Origin: CAVONV01 sp963697355
Lineage (GTDB): Bacteria; Acidobacteriota; Vicinamibacteria; Marinacidobacterales; DATDRI01
Direction: 5' to 3'
Assembly: GCA_963697355.1 (NCBI GenBank)
Contig: CAVONV010000002.1
Coordinates: 62,001 to 126,000, forward strand
DNA: 64,000 nucleotides
Below are positions 39,251-46,705 of this stretch, piece by piece. Made by a program: the position numbers and the translations under genes. Positions within the stretch are counted from its first letter, which is position 1, and the number at the start of each line of letters is the position of its first letter. A model generated the notes under the pieces. That model searched no databases. It worked only from the letters and a program-made list of their open reading frames with translations, and was not told the DNA's origin.

Positions 39251-42200
39251 TCGCCTTGCTCTCGCGCGCAAGTTGGAAGAGGCCGGACTCGACCGGATAA
39301 CCGAACGACTCACCGCCGGGGAGGGTCGCTTTCAGCTCACGGGTCTCATGGGACCCGCGCGCTCACTTGCCCAAGCGGTACTGATTTCTCGATCGGCGGG
39401 GCCGGTTCTGTTCGTCGTTTCGGACGAGCGAAGAGTGGCCGAGGCGGTATCCGACCTGAGTGCCTTCCTCCACTCGTGGGGCATCGACAAGAAGCTATTC
39501 AATTTCCCGGCGCTCGAAGTCGATCCGTACCGTGGTCTTTCGCCTCATTTCAACGTCGTCTCGGCCCGTGCCCGAGCGCTCACGGCTCTCATCGAGGAAG
39601 ACTCGCCGGTCATCGTGGCACCGGTACCGGCTCTTCTCTACCGGACGGCCTCGCCGTCCGTTTTTTCCGAGGGAATCGTCAATCTTCGTCGCAGAGCCAT
39701 TTTCGAGCCGGGCGAGCTGGAGCGAAGGCTTCTAGAAGCCGGCTATATCCATGAAGATCCCGTGATGTCGCCGGGCGATTTCGCTCGTCGCGGAGGGATT
39801 CTCGATGTGTATCCTCCAGATGCTCGAGAGCCCTTTCGGCTGGAATTCGTGGGTGAGGAGATCGAAGAGATCCGTACGTTTGGTCCCGAGACGCAACGTA
39901 CGACGGGCTCTTTGGATGGGGTCCGCATCTGTCCTGCCCGAGAGTGGCCTTTCAATGATTCCCATCGCGAAGAGCTCTTGGTGCGGTTGAGGGAAAAAGG
40001 CGTAGCGAGCGAGTTGAAAGCCAACATTGAGAAAGGAAGTTTCCCGCCGGGCATCAACTTTGCGCTGCCCGAGCTCGACGATTTCAAGAGCACGTTCTTC
40101 GACTACGTCGGCAAGGGAATCGTGTTGATAGAAGAACCGGTGGAAGTCTTTCGATGTGCATCAGCAGAATGGGAACGTGTCCTCGATAGCTACGGAGAGG
40201 TACCCAGGCGAGCTGGAATCGCCCAACCCGAACCGGCCATGCTCCTTCTTTCTCCGGACGAGCTTTCGTCGCGCTTGGCGGAGCGATCGGTAAGCTTCCA
40301 GGAAATGGACATCGTGGAGAGCCTCCCAACTGAGGATGTGGAGTCCAGCCAAAGGGTCCATCTATCGAGTCAGCTCCTACCGGTGTTTCGTGGGAACATC
40401 AAGGATTTCGTCGACGAGATCCGAAGGCAAAAGGGGGCGCTCCGACAAGTCCATATTTTCGTTGGCCATCGCGGTCTCGCCGAACGACTGATCGAGATCC
40501 TCCAAGAATCTGATATGTCGGCGGGATTGACGGACGATGGGCCGGTAGAAGCAGGCACGGTGGCGTTGCACCTCGGCGACCTCTCCCACGGCTTTGCTCT
40601 TCCCGAGCTCGGCCAAGCCGTTTTTTCCGGCCGAGATCTCTTTAGTGAGCCGCCGCGATCCGAGAAACGTCGTGCCCATAAACTGGGTCGCTTTCTTTCC
40701 GATTTTCGTGATTTGAAGCTGGGGGATTACGTGGTCCATGTCGATCATGGCATTGGCGTCTTCACGGGCCTCACGCAGGTGTCCGGGAACGGCGATAATG
40801 CTGAGTTCGTTCTCCTCGAGTACATGGGCGGCGACAAACTCTACGTACCCGTGGAGAAGCTTGATCTGCTCGAAAAGTACTCGAGCTCAGAGAGTGCGAA
40901 GCCCAAACTCGATAAGCTCGGAGGTACGGGGTGGGAAAGGGTCAAAAAACGCGTCCGCAAGTCCATGCGCGACATGACCCAGGAGCTCCTCCAACTCTAT
41001 GCGGCTCGAAAAGCCATCCCCGGGCACGCTTTCTCAGCGGATACGCATTGGCAGGCCGAGTTCGAGGACTTGTTCGAGCACGAGGAGACAGGCGACCAGT
41101 TTCAAGCCATCGATGAAGTCAAGCGAGATCTCGAAGCGACCTTTCCGATGGATAGGCTTTTGTGTGGTGACGTCGGCTACGGCAAGACGGAAGTGGCGAT
41201 GCGGGCCGCCTTCAAGGTCGTCATGGATGGAAAACAGGTGGCTGTCTTGGTGCCCACCACGGTACTGGCATTCCAACACTACAACACCTTCAAGGCCCGT
41301 TTTGCTCCTTTCCCAGTTCACGTCGAAATGTTGTCACGTTTCAAGACTCCCAAAGAGCAAAAAGTGATCGTGAAGGGGGCGTCGGAAGGGACGATCGACA
41401 TCCTCATCGGAACCCATCGCCTGCTATCCAAGGACGTCGAGTTCCATGATCTCGGACTCTTGGTTGTTGATGAAGAGCAGCGGTTCGGGGTGAGTCACAA
41501 AGAGCGCGTCAAGAAGATGCGCCGCCGAGTGGATTGCTTGACGATGACCGCGACTCCGATACCACGAACGCTCAACATGTCCCTATCGGGCGTCCGGGAT
41601 CTTTCCGTCATCGAAACGCCTCCTAAAGATCGGATGGCGATCCAAACCTATATCACGCACATCGACGAGAAAGTTCTTGCGAAAGCCATGCGATATGAGC
41701 TCGGTCGTGGGGGGCAGGTGTACTTCGTCCACAATCGGGTGGGGTCGATCTACTCGATGGCTTCTTTTCTCCAACGACTCGTGCCCGAGGCGCGCATTGT
41801 CGTGGCGCACGGACAGATGAAGGAGTCCGAGCTCGAGACGGCCATGCTCCGCTTCATAGGTCGCGAGTTCGATGTCCTCGTGAGCACCACGATCATCGAG
41901 AATGGTCTGGACATCCCCCTCGTCAATACACTCATCGTCAACCGAGCCGATCGCTTTGGGCTCTCTCAGCTATACCAGTTACGCGGACGTGTCGGCCGGT
42001 CGAGTCGCCGCGCCTATGCCTACTTGCTCGTGCCCGATCGAAAACAGCTTACTCCCGTTGCAAGAAGGCGCTTGGCGGCGATCAGGGAGTTCAGTGACCT
42101 CGGTGCTGGTTTCCGTATCGCGGCTTTGGATCTCGAGCTGCGCGGCGCCGGCAATTTGCTGGGCGGTGAGCAACACGGGCACATCGAAGCTGTCGGTTTT

Positions 42201-42725
42201 GACATGTACGTCAAGCTCCTCGAGGAGACGGTGCGTGAGCTCTCAGGAGAAGAGGATGCTGACGTCGCCCGTGCAACCTTGAGCCTCAGGATCGATCTTC
42301 GGATTCCCGAGGCATTCATTCCGGATCCTAACCAGCGGATGTCGGTCTACAAGCGGGCGTCTTCCGCTCGAGATCATACAACTCTCGAGGGGTTGGCGGC
42401 GGAGATCCGGGACCGGTACGGTCCCCTTCCGACACCCTTACTGCAGCTTCTAGAGTACGCGCGTCTACGGTTGTTGGCCGAAAAGGTAAGGGTCGTTTCA
42501 ATTGAGCGAGAAGCCGGTCTTCTCGCCTTCCGTTTCGATCCGTCCTCGCCGGTGGACCCGGCCCGGCTGGTCCAGCTGGCAGAACGCGTCGCTGGAGCTC
42601 AACTGACGCCGGGAGGCCTGTTGAAGTTTCGTTTGGCGGGTTACGAAGTCCCGGAGCTCCTCTCGACAGTCAGGGAGGTTTTGCTAGAGCTCAATCCCTA
42701 CTCTATGATGGCGGAGAGGACGTGA
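39234..42725 (+). CDS. mfd: Transcription-repair coupling factor Mfd
   Basis: A 1163-residue protein. The N-terminal UvrB-like region is followed by the RNA-polymerase-interacting CarD-like domain (LKLGDYVVHVDHGIGVFTGL near residue 500). The helicase motor has Walker A LLCGDVGYGKTEVAM, VVDEEQRFGVSHKE (DEEQ box), TATPIPRTLNMSL, GRVGRSSRRAYAYLL and the RecG-like TRG segment. The C-terminal TRCF domain is present. It releases stalled RNA polymerase and recruits UvrA to lesions. GTG 39234 overlaps the RfaE2 gene by 17 bases. A TTG at 39210 is an alternative. The two prolyl isomerases follow closely, a common arrangement. Confidence 0.95.
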   Translation: MAPEIDRLALARKLEEAGLDRITERLTAGEGRFQLTGLMGPARSLAQAVLISRSAGPVLFVVSDERRVAEAVSDLSAFLHSWGIDKKLFNFPALEVDPYRGLSPHFNVVSARARALTALIEEDSPVIVAPVPALLYRTASPSVFSEGIVNLRRRAIFEPGELERRLLEAGYIHEDPVMSPGDFARRGGILDVYPPDAREPFRLEFVGEEIEEIRTFGPETQRTTGSLDGVRICPAREWPFNDSHREELLVRLREKGVASELKANIEKGSFPPGINFALPELDDFKSTFFDYVGKGIVLIEEPVEVFRCASAEWERVLDSYGEVPRRAGIAQPEPAMLLLSPDELSSRLAERSVSFQEMDIVESLPTEDVESSQRVHLSSQLLPVFRGNIKDFVDEIRRQKGALRQVHIFVGHRGLAERLIEILQESDMSAGLTDDGPVEAGTVALHLGDLSHGFALPELGQAVFSGRDLFSEPPRSEKRRAHKLGRFLSDFRDLKLGDYVVHVDHGIGVFTGLTQVSGNGDNAEFVLLEYMGGDKLYVPVEKLDLLEKYSSSESAKPKLDKLGGTGWERVKKRVRKSMRDMTQELLQLYAARKAIPGHAFSADTHWQAEFEDLFEHEETGDQFQAIDEVKRDLEATFPMDRLLCGDVGYGKTEVAMRAAFKVVMDGKQVAVLVPTTVLAFQHYNTFKARFAPFPVHVEMLSRFKTPKEQKVIVKGASEGTIDILIGTHRLLSKDVEFHDLGLLVVDEEQRFGVSHKERVKKMRRRVDCLTMTATPIPRTLNMSLSGVRDLSVIETPPKDRMAIQTYITHIDEKVLAKAMRYELGRGGQVYFVHNRVGSIYSMASFLQRLVPEARIVVAHGQMKESELETAMLRFIGREFDVLVSTTIIENGLDIPLVNTLIVNRADRFGLSQLYQLRGRVGRSSRRAYAYLLVPDRKQLTPVARRRLAAIREFSDLGAGFRIAALDLELRGAGNLLGGEQHGHIEAVGFDMYVKLLEETVRELSGEEDADVARATLSLRIDLRIPEAFIPDPNQRMSVYKRASSARDHTTLEGLAAEIRDRYGPLPTPLLQLLEYARLRLLAEKVRVVSIEREAGLLAFRFDPSSPVDPARLVQLAERVAGAQLTPGGLLKFRLAGYEVPELLSTVREVLLELNPYSMMAERT

Positions 42726-42741
42726 GGAACAGGAGAAAGGG

Positions 42742-43719
42742 ATGAGGCGGTTGCGAGACTTGGCTGCTGCGGGACTCGTTCTGGCTCTGGCAGGTTGCGG
42801 CGAGCCACCTCCCGACGACCCCGTCATCGTCGAGATCGGTGAGCGTAGGATAACTCATTCCCAGTTCGAAGGTTACGTTGCGAACATGGTCGACGAACAG
42901 GCCCCATTTGCCGAAGGAGAGCTCAAGGCCGAGCTTCTGAGCCAATTCATCGATGAGCAGCTCCTTCTCATGGAGGCGGATGCGAAAGGAATCGAGGTGG
43001 ATCCGAGTGAAGTCGAGTCCTTGGCTTTCCAAGTCGAGTCCATGGCGAATGAGGGAGAGACGGGAAGCCCTGAGGATGCGGAAGCCCGTCGAGCAAGAAC
43101 CCGCATGGATTTCGAGAGCCACCTTCGGGTGCGCCGACTCATCGACGAGAAAGTACTGAAGGACTTGGAGGTGGCGGAAGACGAGGTGGCTCGGTACTAC
43201 GAAGAGCACCGAGAGTTCTACAAACGGCCGGAAGCCGTGGACATTTCTCAGATCTTGGTCGATTCGGAATCAGAAGCGACCCGGATAATGGAAGAGATCA
43301 AGAAGAGGCCCGCAAGTTTCGAGGAGTTGGCGCAGCAGCACTCGACGGGTCCGGAAGCTTCACGGAAAGGACACCTCGGTACCTATCGGAAGGGCGAGCT
43401 TCCGCCGGCGTTCGAGAACGAAGTGTTCTCGCTTCCCAAGGGTGGATTGTCGGAGGTGGTCGAGACCGACTTTGGTTTTCACATCTTTCGTGTGAACGAG
43501 ATACGACGGTCTCGGGAGCTCAAGCTGGAAGAAGTGGCGGACGCCATCCGAGTCGAGCTCCTTCGCGAGAAGGGTGACGAGGCGATGGCCCTCTACATTG
43601 AGGAGCTCCGGAGACAGTATCCTGTCAAGGTCTTCGGCGACCGGTTGAGTTTTCCCTATACGGAGCGAGGCGCTGCAGCCAGCGAGCCCTCGCCCACCAG
43701 GCGACCGGCAGGTTTGTAG
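42742..43719 (+). CDS. Lipoprotein parvulin-type peptidyl-prolyl isomerase
   Basis: A 325-residue protein with a lipoprotein signal (VLALAGC). A SurA N-terminal-like helical part (VEIGERRITHSQFEGYVANM, QFIDEQLLLMEADAKGI) precedes a PpiC/parvulin domain at about 160-265: DISQILVDSESEATRIMEEI, FEELAQQHSTGPEASRKGHLG, VFSLPKGGLSEVVETDFGFH. It likely folds outer-membrane or secreted proteins from a membrane anchor. It starts 17 bases after mfd, with AGGAGAAAGGG upstream, and is followed by a second isomerase, so the three form an operon. Confidence 0.88.
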   Translation: MRRLRDLAAAGLVLALAGCGEPPPDDPVIVEIGERRITHSQFEGYVANMVDEQAPFAEGELKAELLSQFIDEQLLLMEADAKGIEVDPSEVESLAFQVESMANEGETGSPEDAEARRARTRMDFESHLRVRRLIDEKVLKDLEVAEDEVARYYEEHREFYKRPEAVDISQILVDSESEATRIMEEIKKRPASFEELAQQHSTGPEASRKGHLGTYRKGELPPAFENEVFSLPKGGLSEVVETDFGFHIFRVNEIRRSRELKLEEVADAIRVELLREKGDEAMALYIEELRRQYPVKVFGDRLSFPYTERGAAASEPSPTRRPAGL

Positions 43720-43749
43720 GTTCGCCATACTAATGTGGAGGTCAACATC

Positions 43750-44703
43750 ATGAAAAGAGCGCTCACGATGATCTTCCTAGCCTATGTGCTGGGCCCTAAT
43801 CTCGTGCGGGCTGAGGTAGTGGAGCGCATCGTTGCCAAAGTCAACGGTCAAATCATCACCAAGACTCAGTTGGACAAAGAATATCAGATGCTCATCGAGC
43901 GTCTCGGTCCTGCTCCTACCCCGGAGGAGGAAGAACGGCGTAGAACCGAGCTCCGAGGAGAGGTTCTCGATTCGATGATCGACACAATGCTCATTATGCA
44001 GATTGCAGACGAACGAGGGCTCCGAGTTCCGCCGCGGTACTTCCAAGAGTGGAAGGCCAACATCATGAAGGAGATGAACATCGAGACCGAAGAGGATTTC
44101 CAGAGGCAGATCGAGATCCAAGGCTTGACGGAGGACGATCTCCGAGAGAACTTCGAGCGGAACTTGCTCACCCAAGAGATCCGGCGGATGGAAGTCGAGA
44201 ACAAAATCAACATCGCCCAGCCTGAGATCGAAAAGTACTACCGCGAGCACATCACGGACTATACTGAACCGTCCAAAGTGAGGATTCGCGAGGTCGTCGT
44301 CAAGTTCGAGGCCGGGGGCGAGGCTGAAGCGGAGCAGAGAGCCCGCCGTTTGCTGCAAGACATTCAGCAAGGTGCAGACTTCGCGGAAGTGGCGCGTCGT
44401 CACTCAGATGCTTCTTCCAAGGAGGCGGGAGGAGATTTGGGTTTCTTCGAGCAAAGAGAGCTAGCCGCACCATTGGCCTCGGTGGCTTTTGAGATGACGC
44501 CGGGGGACATCAGTGATTTGATCCGCATGGATACGTCCTTCCGCATCATTCGAGTGGAAGAAAAAACGGAGGAAAAGACCATGACCTTGGACTCCGTCTA
44601 CAATGACATTGGCAATGCTCTCCGGGAGGAATTGCTCCAAGAACAGACCGAGAAGTTCCTGAAACAGATTCGAGAGCAAGCCATTGTCGAAGTGAGGATA
44701 TAG
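43750..44703 (+). CDS. SurA-like periplasmic peptidyl-prolyl isomerase
   Basis: A 317-residue protein with a signal peptide (ALTMIFLAYVLGPNLVRA). It has the SurA N-terminal motif VERIVAKVNGQIITKTQLDKE, a helical chaperone region with DSMIDTMLIMQIADERGL, and one parvulin domain (KVRIREVVVKF, ADFAEVARRHSDASSKEAGGDLGFF, ASVAFEMTPGDISDLIRMDT). Only one isomerase domain is present, against two in E. coli SurA. It should assist outer-membrane protein assembly. ATG 43750 has GGAGGT eight bases ahead. The downstream region is a non-coding repeat mosaic. Confidence 0.88.
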   Translation: MKRALTMIFLAYVLGPNLVRAEVVERIVAKVNGQIITKTQLDKEYQMLIERLGPAPTPEEEERRRTELRGEVLDSMIDTMLIMQIADERGLRVPPRYFQEWKANIMKEMNIETEEDFQRQIEIQGLTEDDLRENFERNLLTQEIRRMEVENKINIAQPEIEKYYREHITDYTEPSKVRIREVVVKFEAGGEAEAEQRARRLLQDIQQGADFAEVARRHSDASSKEAGGDLGFFEQRELAAPLASVAFEMTPGDISDLIRMDTSFRIIRVEEKTEEKTMTLDSVYNDIGNALREELLQEQTEKFLKQIREQAIVEVRI

Positions 44704-45122
44704 CATTTACACGGCACCTGGAGATGGACGTAGGTCCGACTTCACCGGTCGGGCGAGAGTGATCATAGATGCCGATCCTCACTGCTGGCTGAGGGATTCG
44801 GGCCGCTTGCAGGGTATCAAGGCGCTCCATGGTCAGAAGCCAGTAGGCAGCCAGTAGAAGTGACCAGAGGTCAGTGGGCGGTAGGCGGTGGACAGTGAAG
44901 AAAGAGGCCAGGGAACAGTGGCCAGTGAAGAAGAAAGTAGGCGGTAGGCCGTCCGCCTATTCAAGCTTAGGGCGGACCCGCCGACCGCCTTCGCATGAGC
45001 TTCGGCGAGGCCTTGACGTAGCTTGGGCGAAGGCGGGCTCGAGTTCTTGAGTTCTTCGCCGGAGAGGTTCCAACTTTGACTGCTTGACTGCCCAGTAAGG
45101 ACATACAACAATCCGAAACGAG
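44704..45122. repeat. Intergenic repeat mosaic, left arm of a long inverted pair
   Basis: About 420 non-coding bases. From 44828 there are CCAGTAGGCAG, GTGGGCGGTAGGCGGTGG and CAGTGAAGAAGAAAGTAGGCGG words. Then comes a 46-base element (44951-44996) with internal GTCCGCC/GGCGGAC pairing. Last are GTTCTTGAGTTCTTCGCCGG and GACTGCTTGACTGCCC (45038-45093). The 46-base element matches 45 of 46 bases, inverted, at 50376-50421. The segment 45038-45088 matches 45 of 51, inverted, at 50164-50214. The part before 44828 shows nothing recognisable. Confidence 0.75.
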
Positions 45123-45401
45123 TTGGGAAAACCTTTGCGGCTAGACCTCTTTCTCAAACAATCCAGGCTGGTCAAGCGGCGTGCCCTAGCAAAAGAGCTT
45201 TGTGAGGATGGTGCGGTCCGTGTGAACGGGGGTGCGGCGCGTGCGGGAAAGGAAGTCACTGCGGGAGATCAATTGAGCTTGAGACTATGGAGCCGCCTGC
45301 TCGATCTCGAGATTGTGCACATCCCCGAGCGGCCACCCTCGAAAGAGGAGGCGCGGAAGCTCTTTCGTATCCTATCTGAAAAACGCGTGGAAGAACCTTG
45401 A
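45123..45401 (+). CDS. S4-domain RNA-binding protein (Hsp15-like)
   Basis: A 92-residue protein consisting mostly of an S4 domain: LRLDLFLKQSRLVKRRALAKELCEDGAVRVNGGAARAGKEV (quoted here in pieces: LRLDLFLKQSRLVKRRALA and GAVRVNGGAARAGKEV). Relatives such as Hsp15 bind 23S rRNA or stalled 50S subunits. The start is TTG; its stop overlaps the start of dusB as TTGA, so the two are translationally coupled. Both act on structured RNA, which fits a small translation-related operon. It begins 30 bases after the repeat mosaic. Confidence 0.82.
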   Translation: MGKPLRLDLFLKQSRLVKRRALAKELCEDGAVRVNGGAARAGKEVTAGDQLSLRLWSRLLDLEIVHIPERPPSKEEARKLFRILSEKRVEEP

Positions 45402-46423
45402 AGGGAATCGAACCCATTGCCATTGGCCGCGGGGATCAGAAGGTCACGCTCGATCCACCCTTTATACTGGCACCACTTGCCGGATACACCGACCGCGGCT
45501 TTCGGGGTTTGATTCGACAGATGGGCGGCTGCGGTCTGGTCGTGACAGAGATGGTGAGCTCGGAGGGGCTCACGCGAGGGAGTCGGCTCTCGAAGGAGGT
45601 TGCCACCGTTACGCGCGAGGAGCAGCCGGTAGGCGTCCAGATCTTCGGTTCTCGTCCCGACCGGATGACTCGTGCCGCTCAGGTTGTCGAGGAGCTCGGC
45701 GCAAGTATGGTGGACATCAACATGGGGTGTCCTGTTCCTAAAGTGACTCGGACCGGGTCCGGTGCCGCACTGATGCAAGACATCTCGAAGGCTGCGGAGA
45801 TCGTCTCGGGCATGGTGAAGGCGACTCGAATTCCCATCACGGCCAAAATTCGATCGGGTTGGGATCAGGACCACATCAATGCACCGGAGCTTGCGACCGC
45901 CTTGGAAGAAGCCGGTGCTTCCGCCATTACGGTGCATCCCAGGTGTCGTAGCGAGCGACATCGAGGAAAAGCCGCTTGGAAAGTCATTGCTGCAGTGAAG
46001 CAAGCTGTTCGGATCCCGGTTATCGGTAACGGCGATGTCCACTCCGTTGCGGATGCCCGAGCTATGATCGACGAAACGGGCGTGGACGGAATCATGATCG
46101 GCCGGGGAGCCCTCAGAAATCCTTGGGTCTTCCGGCAAATCGAAGAAGGATTCTCCGGCAAACCGATCCTGGGTCCTACATTGGAAGACTACCGGCAAGC
46201 GCTAGATGACTTCGTTGCCCGTTTGGGCGAGTACCTGCCGGAAAAGGTCGTGGTGAACCGCGTCAAGGCGCTCATCGGGTGGGTGACCAAAGGTCTTCCC
46301 GGTGGAGCAGAGCTGCGTCGAACCGTCTACGCGTCGAAGTCTCTCGAGGAAGTCTTGGGCATCGTCGAAGACTACTTCTTGTCAGCCCCGGTCGACTCTC
46401 CCTTCTCTTTGCCCCGCCCTTGA
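45398..46423 (+). CDS. dusB: tRNA-dihydrouridine synthase (DusB-like)
   Basis: A 341-residue FMN enzyme that reduces uridines in tRNA. Key parts: LAPLAGYTDRGFRGLIRQMG near the N-terminus, DINMGCPVPKVTRTGSGAAL with the catalytic cysteine (in MGCP), TAKIRSGWDQD, and GNGDVHSVADARAM with DGIMIGRGALRNPW near the end. The family motif after the fourth strand, HGRTRxQxYxG, appears as HPRCRSERHRG, a mild variant. The start is TTG, overlapping the S4 gene stop by four bases. It ends before a gap with short repeats. Confidence 0.92.
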   Translation: MKGIEPIAIGRGDQKVTLDPPFILAPLAGYTDRGFRGLIRQMGGCGLVVTEMVSSEGLTRGSRLSKEVATVTREEQPVGVQIFGSRPDRMTRAAQVVEELGASMVDINMGCPVPKVTRTGSGAALMQDISKAAEIVSGMVKATRIPITAKIRSGWDQDHINAPELATALEEAGASAITVHPRCRSERHRGKAAWKVIAAVKQAVRIPVIGNGDVHSVADARAMIDETGVDGIMIGRGALRNPWVFRQIEEGFSGKPILGPTLEDYRQALDDFVARLGEYLPEKVVVNRVKALIGWVTKGLPGGAELRRTVYASKSLEEVLGIVEDYFLSAPVDSPFSLPRP

Positions 46424-46552
46424 AATCCTCGGTGGCATTCGACATGAAATAGTAGCAACAAGCTAGGACACATCTTCACCGTTCGCTGTCTGCCGCCTAC
46501 GGGCTCCTGCTTCACTGTCTACTGCCGACAGTCCCAATAGCTTCTTCTTCAC

Positions 46553-46680
46553 TTCCAACTAACTTGCCGCGGGCAGGGGCAAGGGCACGGGCACGGGGCA
46601 TCCGCACGAAGTTAGTCTCTGACGCGGCGGACGTCCTGACCGTGCAGATGCTGGTCACTGGCTGCTGTTTACTGATTCTG
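46553..46680. repeat. Dispersed ~100-bp element, copy 1
   Basis: Matches a copy at 56514-56640 in the same orientation: both run CTTCCAACTAACT, GGCAGGGGCAAGG, GGGGCATCCGCACGAA, TTAGTCTC, GGACGTCC and CGTGC-GATGCTG. In this copy GCATCCGCACG (46598-46608) can pair with CGTGCAGATGC (46641-46651) with one mismatch. ACTAACTT at its left can pair with AAGTTAGT. No reading frame is supported. The upstream bases (46424-46552) are unremarkable. Confidence 0.7.
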
Positions 46681-46705
46681 GTGACTACTCTTCAGTCCAT
46701 CTCCC

